Source: Isoetes taiwanensis | Taxonomy: Eukaryota > Streptophyta > Lycopodiopsida > Isoetales > Isoetaceae | Assembly (NCBI GenBank): GCA_021234155.1 | Contig: JAJEKV010000005.1 | Location: 10,784,572 to 10,848,571, forward strand | Reading direction: 5' to 3' | DNA: 64,000 nucleotides | Notes under the pieces: model-generated | Seen by the model: the letters and a program-made list of their open reading frames with translations, nothing else | Told to the model about the DNA's origin: nothing | Databases searched by the model: none | Made by a program: the position numbers and the translations under genes | Part shown: positions 45,242-55,069 of the stretch, piece after piece | How the letters are laid out: the number at the start of each line of letters is the position of its first letter | Numbering within the stretch: the first letter of the stretch is position 1

Positions 45242-46340
45242 GTTAGCATATTAGTCTTAGCATATTCGTTGATATAGAAAATAGTAGAAATATTGGATTG
45301 AAACATTTTGGGAATCTTTTATGTATATTATTAGTACCAAAAGCTTATGCAAACCTTCCAAGGTTTTTTTTTTTTTATAAGACAGCATTTGTGATATCCA
45401 TTTTGGAGCTTGTGTCTAAATCTAAGATATCCTTCAGTCATCCATCGTTAGATGCCCATAGAAAATAGAAAGAAATAGCTACCGGAATTGCAAAATTGCA
45501 ATAGAGAACATTAGCGTTTCCAGGGAAACGGAATGGCGCAGTGCATTTGGCTAGGGCTTGGTATTGAAATGTAATGTAATTGTAATTATTTTTCATCATT
45601 GGGTATTTCGGATAGGAATTATTCATGTATAGTATCGTCATGATGAGCATGGCGAAGTAGTCTACACAATCAGCATGGCGATGGCGATATTGGAAAAGTA
45701 ATAAACATCTGGCTGAAATTACTGTATATTTTGATTAAAATTATTTCACGCAAATCTTCCGCCACTTGCAAGAGCGGCGCCGCTATACTCTGCTTGTCCA
45801 TTTTCGTCTTCTTCCCCTACCTACTTGGCCGCTACATCCAAGATCCTGCAGAAAATCTTTGCTACATCCAAGATCCTCTACTCCAATCCTCCATCGCTTC
45901 TCTGGAATGGTAAGCCGCAGGTTTTTTGCAGGTTTTACCTGGTCTGTGATCATGGAATACTATGCTCTGCTCTGCTCTAGATCTCCATAACGGCATCAGA
46001 AACAACTGATTCAATGAATAGATGCATTAGAAACAGATGAATAGATGCAGAATATGTGATTAGATGCAGTAGAACATGTGAATAGGGCTTTATAAACCTG
46101 AATAGAGCATCGAAATAGATGAATATGGCTTCGGCTATGGCTCATCTAAACCGGATTTATGCATGCATTTGAAAGCCCCTAAGATCCGGCAAGGATTTAT
46201 AGCTAAAATATCTCGCACAAGATGCATCCAAAACTCACCAGATCTGTTTCATTGAGCTCCAATCTGCACCCAAAACTCACTAGATCTGTTTCATTGAGCT
46301 CCAAGCTGCATCCCGAACGTAATTTCAGCCAGAAGTTTAT
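45242..46340. other. Helitron interior, with a 42 bp tandem repeat at 46224-46307
   Basis: GCATCCAAAACTCACCAGAT at 46224 recurs at 46266, and a partial third copy starts at 46308. The open frame at 45731-45913 has a hydrophobic stretch (AAILCLSIFVFFPYLLG) and ends before a TAAG context. It could be a first exon of a membrane protein but is not recognised. Confidence 0.5.
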
Positions 46341-46489
46341 TACGTCCCCGTTATCTGTAGGGGCCTCGTTATGCCCTCGTAGGGCCTCTACGACGCTTTG
46401 GCCTCGGCGGCACTTTCGCTGGCCGCGGCTCCGGCCGCCGCCCTCGAGGCCCTACGGGCATAACGAGCCCACCGGCGTAGATAACGTAG
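46341..46489. repeat. GC-rich foldback, arms about 42 bp
   Basis: The left arm 46341-46386 (including CCTCGTTATGCCC and CGTAGGGCC) is largely complementary to the right arm 46448-46489 (GGCCCTACGGGCATAACGAG, then GTAGATAACGTAG). The 61 bp apex is itself GC-rich with a smaller inverted repeat. It stands out in AT-rich surroundings. It could be a tiny foldback transposon or an extruded cruciform; no target duplication was seen. Confidence 0.75.
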
Positions 46490-46675
46490 TCCTTGTTGAT
46501 TGATTGGAAAACTCGAAACTATTTCGCAGCGTTTTTGTCTCAAAGTCTTTGCTTTCTTGCACTGTTGTGGTCTTTGCTTTTTGCACAACAGCTACTATGC
46601 CAAAAACAAATTTGAAAATTTCTAAAGCAATACTACAGACTTATGAGCATCAAGTTGCATCAATTCTCCAGATCT

Positions 46676-46807
46676 GGAGCGCCTACAAAGGATTTAGGCC
46701 AAATTGGCGCGCAAAATTTGGAGCCCCTACAAAGGATTTAGACCAAACTGTTGCACAAAATCTGGAGCCCCTACAAAGGATTTAGATCAAACTGGCGTGC
46801 AAAATCG
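46676..46807. repeat. Tandem repeat, 44 bp x 3
   Basis: GGAGCSCCTACAAAGGATTTA units start at 46676, 46720 and 46764. The rest of each unit reads RACCAAAYTG...GCAAAAT. Non-coding. Confidence 0.9.
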
Positions 46808-48596
46808 AACTTGGATCATAAATTAGAAACTTAGATGCTATACAGAGAGCCCCTATCTAAGGTCCGCAAAAAGATCATGTGGGGTTTTTTTTAAAGGTGT
46901 AGGCTTTTTTTTTAGTGGTTTGGATTTGGTTTATTTATTTTTTTTGTTAATGGTTAATTTTAGAAAGTAGGATTGTTCTTTTTTGGTCGCGCGACCCTCG
47001 TGGCCTGCAATTCATGCATCCGCCACAACCACCGCCTGGGGGGTCTCTTTGCACAAGCATGAACAATGATGGCTTTCTTTGCACAACGATGGCTTTCTTG
47101 AAGCAGGGTTTTTGAACATGGTTTTCTTGAACAAGCTTTCTGAGCAGGTTTTTTGCACGTCGAACCGGGCTTGAAGCTCGGGTCCGGGATCACTTTGTTC
47201 TTTTCTATTTAGGCCCCGGTCCGCATCAAATTTGTTCTGCTCGCTTTTGTTTCATGATTCATTGTTGGTAGTGTGCTCTTGAGAAGAATCACACAATATA
47301 TTTTGGCAATGTAGTTTTATGATTTTGAGGCATGAGGTTTCTTGATGCCTGGCCCCTATACTCTGTGGAATTCCGTTGTTTATCGGGGAGGCGCATGCAT
47401 CGGCTACCGTACATCGGATTTCCTATGGATTTTATGTATTTGTTATGTTTCAATGGTTTCAATGACATGTATTTTTATTTTGTCCAATGGTCAATTAATG
47501 AGGAAACAAAAATGAATCCAAGGAAGCACTTAGACATAAGGATGCCACCAGTTGCAATAGACACTTCTCAAGATCATGTACTAAGGTACCCCTGTTGCAG
47601 AAGGCTTTTTATATTTTTAGCAGGAGTCCAGCAGCTTAACCAATTCATTGTGTGCCAACCCATCTAACTTGAGGTTGTGGCTGATGACTACTATATTGGC
47701 AAATATACTGAACACATTGTTTATCAATCACTTTATATCAAATAAAAGTTTTCTTCGACTAGGTTTATTTCAACATATTAAAATTCTCTGATAGTGATTG
47801 CATAAGATAAACACTTAATCAATAGATCCACAAAGCTTAACAATGCAAAAACCTCTAAAAAAAGCATTTTCACATTGTCCACAGAAATGTAAATTTCGTA
47901 AAATTGCATGTTCACAAAAGCAACGCATTTTTTGTGACAAGAAAAAGAGTTCATTGTAGATCAAACTCATTTGTTCACCCAAGGTTCCGGAAGGAACCAT
48001 CCGCCCAACACAAGGCATGACATCACAAAGCATGATATTGCATTTTCAAAAATGACAAGGCACAAGACTAAGGGGGACATCTTTTGTGAAAAGCAAGAGC
48101 TCATTGTAGATCAAAATCATTTGTCCAATTGCATGCACATCACTTGTCGATCAGGTCATCAACACAAATAATGAACTTTAGAATGTTTGAATAAACACTA
48201 GGATTGCTCGCTCGGATGATCGAATTGAGCTCAAGTTCTGCTTAGGAATAGAGATGCAAGATTACATCATCAATATAAGTAATCACCTTTAGAGTGTTTG
48301 AATAGGATTGCTTGGGTGATCAAATTTAGCTCAAGTTTTGCTCAGGAATGGAGATGCACAATTGTATGCAAGAGCTTTTTTTGGTCAAACATGAACTGAT
48401 GTGTTTGTTGGCATACTTTCAACTTGCTATTTTCAAACTTTTTTGTTGTTTGTCATCCCGTTCACAACAATCAAGATCATCCTATTCTTAAATATATCTA
48501 CTATACTCATAACCCTGACCATCAAAAGCAAAGGAGGACAAACCCATGTCCTCAACCTTCTCTTTATATTAATTTTTTAGTTTAATCTCGACAAAA
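46808..48596. other. Helitron 3' interior with small duplications, no supported gene
   Basis: Besides the second copy of the 112 bp segment (47541-47651), diverged repeats include AGAGTTCATTGTAGATCAAA at 47945 and 48098. A block around GAATGTTTGAATA...GCTCAAGTT occurs at 48181 and 48291. No exon was recognised. Confidence 0.5.
47541..47651. repeat. Duplicated 112 bp segment, copy 2
   Basis: Near-identical to 44630-44742, same orientation, 2.9 kb apart. Confidence 0.85.
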
Positions 48597-48625
48597 GCCC
48601 AGCAACGCTGGGCACTTTTTCTAGT
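48597..48625 (+). other. Helitron 3' terminal hairpin and CTAG-T terminus
   Basis: A 7 bp stem (GCCCAGC / GCTGGGC) with loop AAC ends 11 nt before the CTAG end. The next base is T, as expected for insertion between host A and T. In the Helitron family this hairpin terminates rolling-circle strand transfer. Confidence 0.8.
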
Positions 48626-48912
48626 AATTATATATATTAGATTAAATTAATCTGAATGTTATGGTCCAATGAATTTTGGACATAGTCCCACCCGACTGGT
48701 TGGTTCGGTTGGTCGTTTTGGTTGGTCACCTAGTCGGTTTGTTCCCTGTTCGGTTTTGGTCACCTCCGGTTGATTTCGGCTGGGCACGTAGTAGAAAACC
48801 CACTTAACATCCCAACTTTGGGTTGGTCATGACTGGTCGGTTCGGTGATGTTTATAGAAAGAAATTTTTGCACTTTCGTGGCAGTAGACAAGGGATCCCA
48901 GGGTATCTAAAA
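48626..48912. repeat. Flanking repeat X, right copy (beside the Helitron 3' end)
   Basis: Homology with 38208-38350 starts at the base after CTAGT and continues through TGGTCCAATGAATTTTG to GGATCCCAGGGTATCTAAA. This copy carries an extra, roughly 165 bp stretch (about 48682-48846) rich in GGTTGGTC and GGTTCGG words. Two tandem X copies with the Helitron at their junction is the simplest reading. Confidence 0.75.
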
Positions 48913-49127
48913 AAAATTAACCCTTGGATACCGTTCTATTGGCATATGTTTTTCTCGGCATAATATATTTTTTTGGCGCGAAGCCTAGATATTTTTGCAA
49001 GGAAATAAATAAATGGCCAAAAGAGGAAAAAGGGGGTCCCAAGGGACTTTGCAGTTTGTCCTGCCTTCTTCGGTACCGGACTGTACTTAAAGAAGGTGCC
49101 GGTCGAAAGGGGCCCTCTGTCAGTACG

Positions 49128-49135
49128 TTTATAGA
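49128..49135 (+). promoter_or_regulatory. Candidate TATA element of FAD2
   Basis: TTTATAGA lies about 160 bp before the 5' UTR donor at 49288. It would place the transcription start near 49160. Motif-only. Confidence 0.3.
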
Positions 49136-49287
49136 GAAAGCACCCGCATTTTTTTTCCTGAGGAGGAGGCACCGCTTGCCCAGGCCTGGCACAATCGTTT
49201 CTCTGCATGATCCGGCAATCCGGCACTTGAAGCTTTTGCCCATTCATGCAGCTCGCCGCTTAGCCGCTTCTCGTCTTTTTTTTGCTG

Positions 49288-49990
49288 GTAAATAATTTTT
49301 TTCCCCCTCTGTTTCCGTCATTCTTGACTCATTCTTCGTTTTTTATTCCTTAATCTATGCCTTAATTCATTCTTCTTCGTTTTTCTATCCTTGATCTGTC
49401 TAAAACTGTTCATCGGTCTGTCTGTAGATTGAAAACCAATTCCTTTTGGTGATCTGTTTTGTTGCATTGTGGCATTTGGGCATGTGTTTTGTCTCTGGTG
49501 CTTGGCCATTTTCCAAGCCCTGTTGTGTATCTGACAGACTCCTTGGTTTTCATCGGAAATGTTACAGTAAAAAAGTAAATATCTCCGTTCGGATATTCTC
49601 CTGCCTTTGTGGTCTTGGCTTTGTCCAGTCTGTTATTTAATGCATTAACAGAGTTGGGCCCTTTTGATCCACAATTCTTGGTGCAGAGCGATCGGATACT
49701 GCCAATCTGATCGTAAGGATCGGTTGTTCTACCAACCCTTTTTTCTTCAAGTTTGTGATCAAGTTGGATATTTAAATCGACTTTTCATGGTTTGGGTTCT
49801 TGTTAGCATCATGAATGTCACATTTCGCCTTTAGCAATTATTTTACCGCTGGTAAAATTCCAAATTACACTGCATGAAGTTTAAAGCATCATCTTATAAG
49901 ATTAAGATCAGATTCAAGCAAAATGGCGGTGCATGCATCTTATTGACTTTTGCAAGTTCACTTTATCTTTTTATTTGGCACTTTTTGCAG
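49288..49990 (+). other. 5' UTR intron of FAD2, 703 nt
   Basis: The donor is TGCTG|GTAAAT at 49288 and the acceptor is TTTTTGCAG at 49982-49990, with the start codon 39 nt downstream. A single long intron in the 5' UTR is typical of plant FAD2 genes and often boosts expression. T-rich stretches and lack of coding potential support it. Confidence 0.75.
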
Positions 49991-50028
49991 GCTTCCAAAC
50001 AAGTGTGTGAAGGAGCAAGGCGCCTAAA

Positions 50029-51150
50029 ATGGGTGTTGCGGACGAGAAGCAGGCTGATGACCATGTTTTATCTCGGGTTCCCACCTCCAAACCTCCATTT
50101 ACTCTGGCTGAGATTCGCAAGGCGATCCCCAGTCACTGTTTTGAACGCTCTGTGCTCAAATCTTCAGCACATTTGCTTGTAGATCTCACTGTGATCTTTG
50201 CACTCTTTTCTGCTACCAAGTATTTTGACAAACTTGGAGTTTTTGAACCAGTGGCATGGGTTTTGTATTGGGCAGCCCAAGGTTGTTTTGCAACAGGTGT
50301 TTGGGTCATAGCTCACGAATGTGGCCATCAGGCATTCAGCCCATATGGTTGGGTTAATGATCTAGTTGGTCTCTTTTTTCACTCCTGGTTATTGGTTCCA
50401 TACTTTTCCTGGAAGTTTAGTCACAGAAGGCACCATGCAAACAATGGAAGCATAGATAGAGATGAAGTCTTTGTTCCAAAGCTCAGAAGTGAAGTTGGAT
50501 GGTTAACAACAGTCATGCAGCATACACCAGGAAGAGTATTGTCAATTGCCTTCATGTTAACACTAGGATGGCCACTGTATCTTATGTTCAATGTCTCAGG
50601 CCGCAGTTATGAGCGATCTGCAAGTCACTTTGATCCAGACAGTCCAATATTTAGCAAGAAGGAGAAGATGCAAGTGATTATCAGTGATGTGGCACTGGCT
50701 GCAGTTGCCTTATGCCTCTGGTATCTAGGTTCCTCATATGGATACATTCTTCTGTTCAAGGTTTATGGGGTGCCCCTGTTAATTGTGAATGCTTTTCTTG
50801 TGCTCATCACTTTTCTGCAGCATACTCATCCTTCAATTCCCCATTATGAAGATGCAGAATGGGAATGGCTACGAGGCGAGTTGGTTACAGTTGATCGAGA
50901 CTACGGTATTCTGAATCATGTTTTCCACCATATAGGTGATACTCATGTGGCTCACCATTTCTTCTCCACCATGCCACATTACCATGCACAAGAAGCAACA
51001 GAGGCAATCAAGCCTGTCCTTGGGAAGTACTACAAGTTTGATAGCACTCCCATCCCCATAGCTTTATGGAGAGATTTTAAAGAATGTATATATGTAGAAC
51101 CAGATACATCAGGTGAAGGTGTTGTATGGTTCAAGAGCAAGTTAGCATAA
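50029..51150 (+). CDS. FAD2: Delta-12 oleate desaturase, microsomal (FAD2-type)
   Basis: 373 codons, uninterrupted, starting MGVADEK. It introduces the second double bond into oleate on phosphatidylcholine in the ER, using cytochrome b5. The three histidine boxes are HECGH (residues 96-100), HRRHH (132-136) and HVAHH (306-310), with correct spacing. Family phrases HSWLLVPYFSWKFSHRRHH, GRSYERSASHFDP and HHFFSTMPHYHA are present. Hydrophobic spans near 52-90, 110-128, 170-187 and 216-265 fit the four to six membrane helices expected. The length is usual for FAD2 (about 380). The C-terminus ends VVWFKSKLA, close to the usual aromatic ER-retrieval tail but not identical. It has an intronless coding region with a 5' UTR intron. 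It is the only complete conserved host gene in the window. Confidence 0.97.
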   Translation: MGVADEKQADDHVLSRVPTSKPPFTLAEIRKAIPSHCFERSVLKSSAHLLVDLTVIFALFSATKYFDKLGVFEPVAWVLYWAAQGCFATGVWVIAHECGHQAFSPYGWVNDLVGLFFHSWLLVPYFSWKFSHRRHHANNGSIDRDEVFVPKLRSEVGWLTTVMQHTPGRVLSIAFMLTLGWPLYLMFNVSGRSYERSASHFDPDSPIFSKKEKMQVIISDVALAAVALCLWYLGSSYGYILLFKVYGVPLLIVNAFLVLITFLQHTHPSIPHYEDAEWEWLRGELVTVDRDYGILNHVFHHIGDTHVAHHFFSTMPHYHAQEATEAIKPVLGKYYKFDSTPIPIALWRDFKECIYVEPDTSGEGVVWFKSKLA

Positions 51151-51188
51151 GGGAGGAGTCTATCCTCTAAATAATCTGCTATTTAAAT

Positions 51189-51194
51189 AATAAA
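51189..51194 (+). terminator. Candidate poly-A signal of FAD2
   Basis: AATAAA lies 39 nt after the stop codon in a TA-rich stretch. This is early for a plant 3' UTR, so other signals further down may be used. Confidence 0.4.
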
Positions 51195-51199
51195 TTGAA

Positions 51200-52109
51200 T
51201 GCACGTTTGGTTCGACACTAAGTTTATGTCGATATGCATTTTCTTCTACTGTTTTTGTGATCCCTTTTCTTTTCGTTTAAGTTAAGTGCTGCTGATACAG
51301 ACTGAGATCATGTTGCAGGCTAAAGGATACTACTTGTATGGTTGAACAAGTGAGCCAATTGGGGATTCTGGAAAAATTATAAAATAGTCATGAGGAGCAT
51401 GTGCATCTCTGCTTCCATGTACGTAATCATTCTGGATTGTCTTATTGGGCAATGCCACGTTTATTGTGGATGATTTACAACAATTTAACTAGGTAGTATG
51501 CACGTTTGTTGCCTTTTTCTTGCACCACTGATTTACCGTCACATCCATCCATTTTATTTATTTTATTTTTGGCGGGTGAGGTCAGTTGTTGCTATCCCTT
51601 TGACGTCGAAAACTTGCTTCCCTAGCAATAAGCAAGACGACGTGGGCCATGACGGGTAAATATATCCCTAACTAGATGACGCCCAAACCAGGGTTCCAAT
51701 TGGAGCAAGAGTCATGAAAAGAACCCACAAAACAAAGGCACCAAGTGCTACACAAAGATTCCGCTAGGCCCACGTGGAGGATCAACTCAGAAAACCAACT
51801 CAATAGACCATCAGATCAGTCAAGTAAAAAACTCAAATCAACTCAGAAAACCAACTCAATAGACCATCAGATCAGTCAAATAAAAAACTCAAATCACGGG
51901 ACGAACCTACACTAGATGGGGGAGGGTTACAATTAAGCAAGAGAACAACCACACCCATGTCTGAAACATAAGACACACAATTCCACCTGGGGACTAATCA
52001 GTCTAGGGGCCTTTGTGGGCACTACTAATCCTTCTCTTGGCTCCAATTCGGACCCTAATTGGTCCCAAAGAGCCCCGTTGGGACCTTTCCCCTCACAACA
52101 AAATAAGTT
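51200..52109. other. FAD2 3' flank with a 56 bp tandem duplication
   Basis: ATCAACTCAGAAAACCAACT at 51781 recurs at 51837, two copies nearly identical through 51892. No gene is supported in the rest. Confidence 0.8.
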
Positions 52110-52300
52110 TTTTTTTTTTTTTAGCACACCAGCCCTACCGGGCCTACAGCCTTTCCTCGAATTCTAGCCTATCCACGTGTAATTTCCATGTCATCAAAAT
52201 CTGATGTGCCTTATTTTGCGCCGTCAGATCTCTACATTCGCAAATCTAAGGCCAGGGAAATTAGAAAATCGGCAAAAAATAGCCACGGAGATGGGAAGAG
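52110..52300. repeat. Dispersed repeat family, copy 2
   Basis: A T-run then TAGCACACCAGCCCTACCGG, continuing TTCCTCGAATTCTAGCC and CGCAAATCTAAGGCCAGG. It matches copy 1 (29451) and copy 3 (58057). The homology seems to fade past about 52300. Confidence 0.8.
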
Positions 52301-52579
52301 TCACGGATTCTTGCGCTCCTGCATCATCGAGCTTGCTTGTGCTATTGATTTCGCTCTCCGGAAAGAAGCATAGAGGCGGACCATTCTGGTATTTTCTTTT
52401 CTTTTCTCTTCTCTTTGCCGAGGTCTGGTGATAGCGCTCTGCAGCCATGGTGCTTGGCCGCCCCTGACGCTGGCTGTGGCACTTAGCACCCTCCTGGTGC
52501 TGGACTATGGCGCTCACCGTATTGTACTTGAGTGCTTTTTTTTAACAAGATTGCCTGATGTAATCTTCTTGTTTCACTA

Positions 52580-52768
52580 GAATCCGTATTTTCTTTTTCC
52601 TTTTTACGCTTTCACTCTTGCATATATTAATTCTTTGCTAGATGTTCTAAAGTTGTATTATTTGTTCCATTTCGTTTCATTGCAGATGCCTGAGAACATC
52701 CTCGAACATAATCCAGTGGAGTGGGCACTTCTCTAAGTTCATTATGATCTCAATTCAACAATAAGTAA
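52580..52768. repeat. Duplicated 190 bp segment, copy 1 (second at 54795-54980)
   Basis: The two copies share a T-rich stretch ending TTTCATTGCAG, then an identical-length mini-frame MPENILxHNPVEWALL with stop, then AAGTTCATTATGATC. A single amino acid differs (E in the first copy, Q in the second). The layout resembles an intron end plus exon start. The rest of the unit is non-coding. Confidence 0.85.
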
Positions 52769-53146
52769 GTCTTTTAAGCTTTAATTGGATACAATAGTTT
52801 CACATGATGCTATGGCATAACAGTTTTTCTTTAGGTAGAAGATATGGGCAGACTCTTGAGGTTGCCAGCAGATGCATTGTCCACTAAAATGCCACTCCTG
52901 CGCTGCACCCAGTTGCCAAAAATGAGGAAAGAAGGAGCCGTAGCCACCCAAATATCTATTCAGAAAATGCAACCGATTGCTTGAATCATTTATTGGTCTA
53001 ACTTATGCATTGGCAGAGTCCTGTGCGCGCTACAACCTTGTGGCTGTGCCTAGCAACATGATTTTTTAACCTGCAGCCTATAGACTGCCCATGTGCTATT
53101 GCCAAATCACCACAACTAAGATTCCCTAGCATTATATCTCCTATTG

Positions 53147-53998
53147 AATTCCCATGTATTATTTTCCCTCTGCATTGTGAGTCAAGAATTCCCCTAATAC
53201 TATTACTGCTTCCATCATCTAGCCTATGCAGGTGTTAGGTTCAATACATTAGATTTAATGCCTACAACCCTGTGGCTCTGCCTAGCAACATTATTTTTTA
53301 ACTTGTAGCCTATAGACTGCCCATGTAGTCAGCAAGTTTATCCTATAGTATGTCTCAATGATGGATATCCGGCATATTAATTTACATTTACTGATCCATG
53401 ATACGCTTTCCTATACAAAAGTTACCGCATAAACCTAAAGGCCGAGTTTTGCCATTATGCGCCATTATTGGCCGCCACGCACATCATATAGATCACACAA
53501 CCTTGCATTAACTAGAGGCTGAAATTTTGTAGAAATGAAACAGTTTAGCCTATGCCTTAAGTAGAAGGGCAATTCTCTAAATTCCCATGTTCTATTTTCC
53601 CTCTGCATTGTGAGTCAAGAATCCTCTAATACTAATACTGATTCTATCCATCTACCCTATGCAGGGCCTAGGATTAATACATTAGATTTAATGCCTGCAC
53701 TCTAATGGTTGTGCCTAGCAACATTATTTTTTAACCTGCAGCCTATAAGATGCCCATGTGGTCAGCAAATTCATCCTATAGTATTTCTCAATAATGGATA
53801 GCCGGCATATTAGTTTACATTTACTGATCCATGATATGCTTTCTTATACAAAAGTTACTGCATGAACCTAAAGGCTGAGCTACGCCATTATCTGCACTGC
53901 TAAGCACATCATATAGATCACACAACTTTGCATTAACTACAGGCTGAATTTCTGTAGAAACGAAACAGCCTAGCGTATGCCTTAAGTAGACGGGCAAT
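53147..53998. repeat. Tandem duplication, about 430 bp per copy
   Basis: ATTCCCATGT...TTTTCCCTCTGCATTGTGAG begins copies near 53150 and 53582. Both contain CATTAGATTTAATGCCT, CATTTACTGATCCATGATA and ATCATATAGATCACACAAC, and both end AAGTAGANGGGCAATT. Divergence is around 10 percent. An additional partial copy of the start of the unit lies around 53030-53100. Non-coding. Confidence 0.85.
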
Positions 53999-53999
53999 T

Positions 54000-54794
54000 T
54001 TCATTTAATTGTAAGAGCTAAATCCCAATTGATTCGTCTGGCCATTGTTTTCTTTGGAGCTTTCCAGTGTTTGTCCCCCTTTTTTTTGTGCGCATCTGGC
54101 CTTCTGCATTTTTGTTTTATGTGCATCAGCCAGAGTTGCATCCTGGTTTTAAGTTCCTCTCAAGACAAATTGGCTTAGATTATGTCCCGCAGAGTGTCCA
54201 GCAAAATTGTATCTATTGCATGCAATTATATACGAGTCTGTCAAATCAAATGTAGCATTTTTATGGTTTTTAAGAACACCAAAAAAAGATTGTCATAAAC
54301 CCATTGAAACATTGAGTTGCTGCGATAACATTTAAAACTCTTCCTTTTAAAATTGACAAATCATATGCTTAAAATTGCAGGTACAACTGAGGTGCAGATT
54401 TCTGACTTGCAATTTGCTGTCATAAAGCCCACAGATTTGATCTTGTAATGCCATAAAAAAGAGAACCTGGAAAACGACAAAGAATATGACATTGTGCAAT
54501 TACTGTTGCTTCGTAGTAATGTATAAATTGTAGAGCATTGCCTTTGTCAGAGCATTGTCTTCGTGGAAGTATTAGCCTGCAAAAGCTTGAACTTGCGCCC
54601 TCTTCCCTGGTAAGTGATGGGCAGTCCAGTTGATAATGGCAGTCCAGGAAAATGGGTCTATATATTCCTAATCCAATTTCCTTGTTTGCTTCACTTTGAG
54701 TCATGCAAGTGTCATGCAAGTGTCCATCTCTTTGCTTCACTTTGCAACCTATTTAGCATTGTCTCAATTGCTAAGGGATTTAGCATGGTCTCAT
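54000..54794. other. Non-coding stretch
   Basis: Open frames at 54067-54255 and 54420-54740 (minus) show no family resemblance. Nothing else is supported. Confidence 0.4.
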
Positions 54795-54980
54795 GAATCC
54801 ATATTTTCTTTTTCCTTTTTAAGCTTTCACTCTTGCATATTAATTCTTTGCTAGATGTTCTAAAGTTGTATTATTTGTTCCATTTCGTTTCATTGCAGAT
54901 GCCTGAGAACATCCTCCAACATAATCCAGTGGAGTGGGCACTTCTCTAAGTTCATTATGATCTCAATTCAGCAATACCAC
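54795..54980. repeat. Duplicated 190 bp segment, copy 2
   Basis: Same as 52580-52768, including the CATTGCAG junction and the 16-codon frame. Confidence 0.85.
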
Positions 54981-55069
54981 TGCAGAATTTCAAACCTATC
55001 ATTGTGAGTTGCAAGGTATCCACAGGTTTTATTCTGCATTCCTTTTGCGCAGATCCATCCAACTGCGTA

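Larger units (their letters stand above)
38362..48624 (+). mobile_element. Candidate non-autonomous Helitron (10.3 kb) with captured gene pieces
   Basis: The 5' end reads TCTATATATATATATATATA, then ATAATAATAAAGGCG, like many plant Helitron starts. The 3' end is the hallmark structure: hairpin GCCCAGC AAC GCTGGGC (48597-48613), ACTTTTT, then CTAG (48621-48624) followed by T. An 18 bp perfect palindrome ACCGTTTCATGAAACGGT lies at 38480-38497. No Rep or helicase is present. Inside, all on the plus strand, are a Ty3 pol fragment (38750-41260), a COMM-domain-like fragment (41454-41879), five exons of a CHUP1 relative (43243-44527) and a sialidase-like exon (45022-45241). Introns are retained, as expected for Helitron capture of genomic DNA. 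The exact 5' base is uncertain by a nucleotide or so. Confidence 0.7.

Noticed and set aside
48917-49295. Overlapping ORFs of about 100 residues on both strands
   Set aside because: They cover the FAD2 promoter and 5' UTR exon, share no known motif and overlap each other in several frames.
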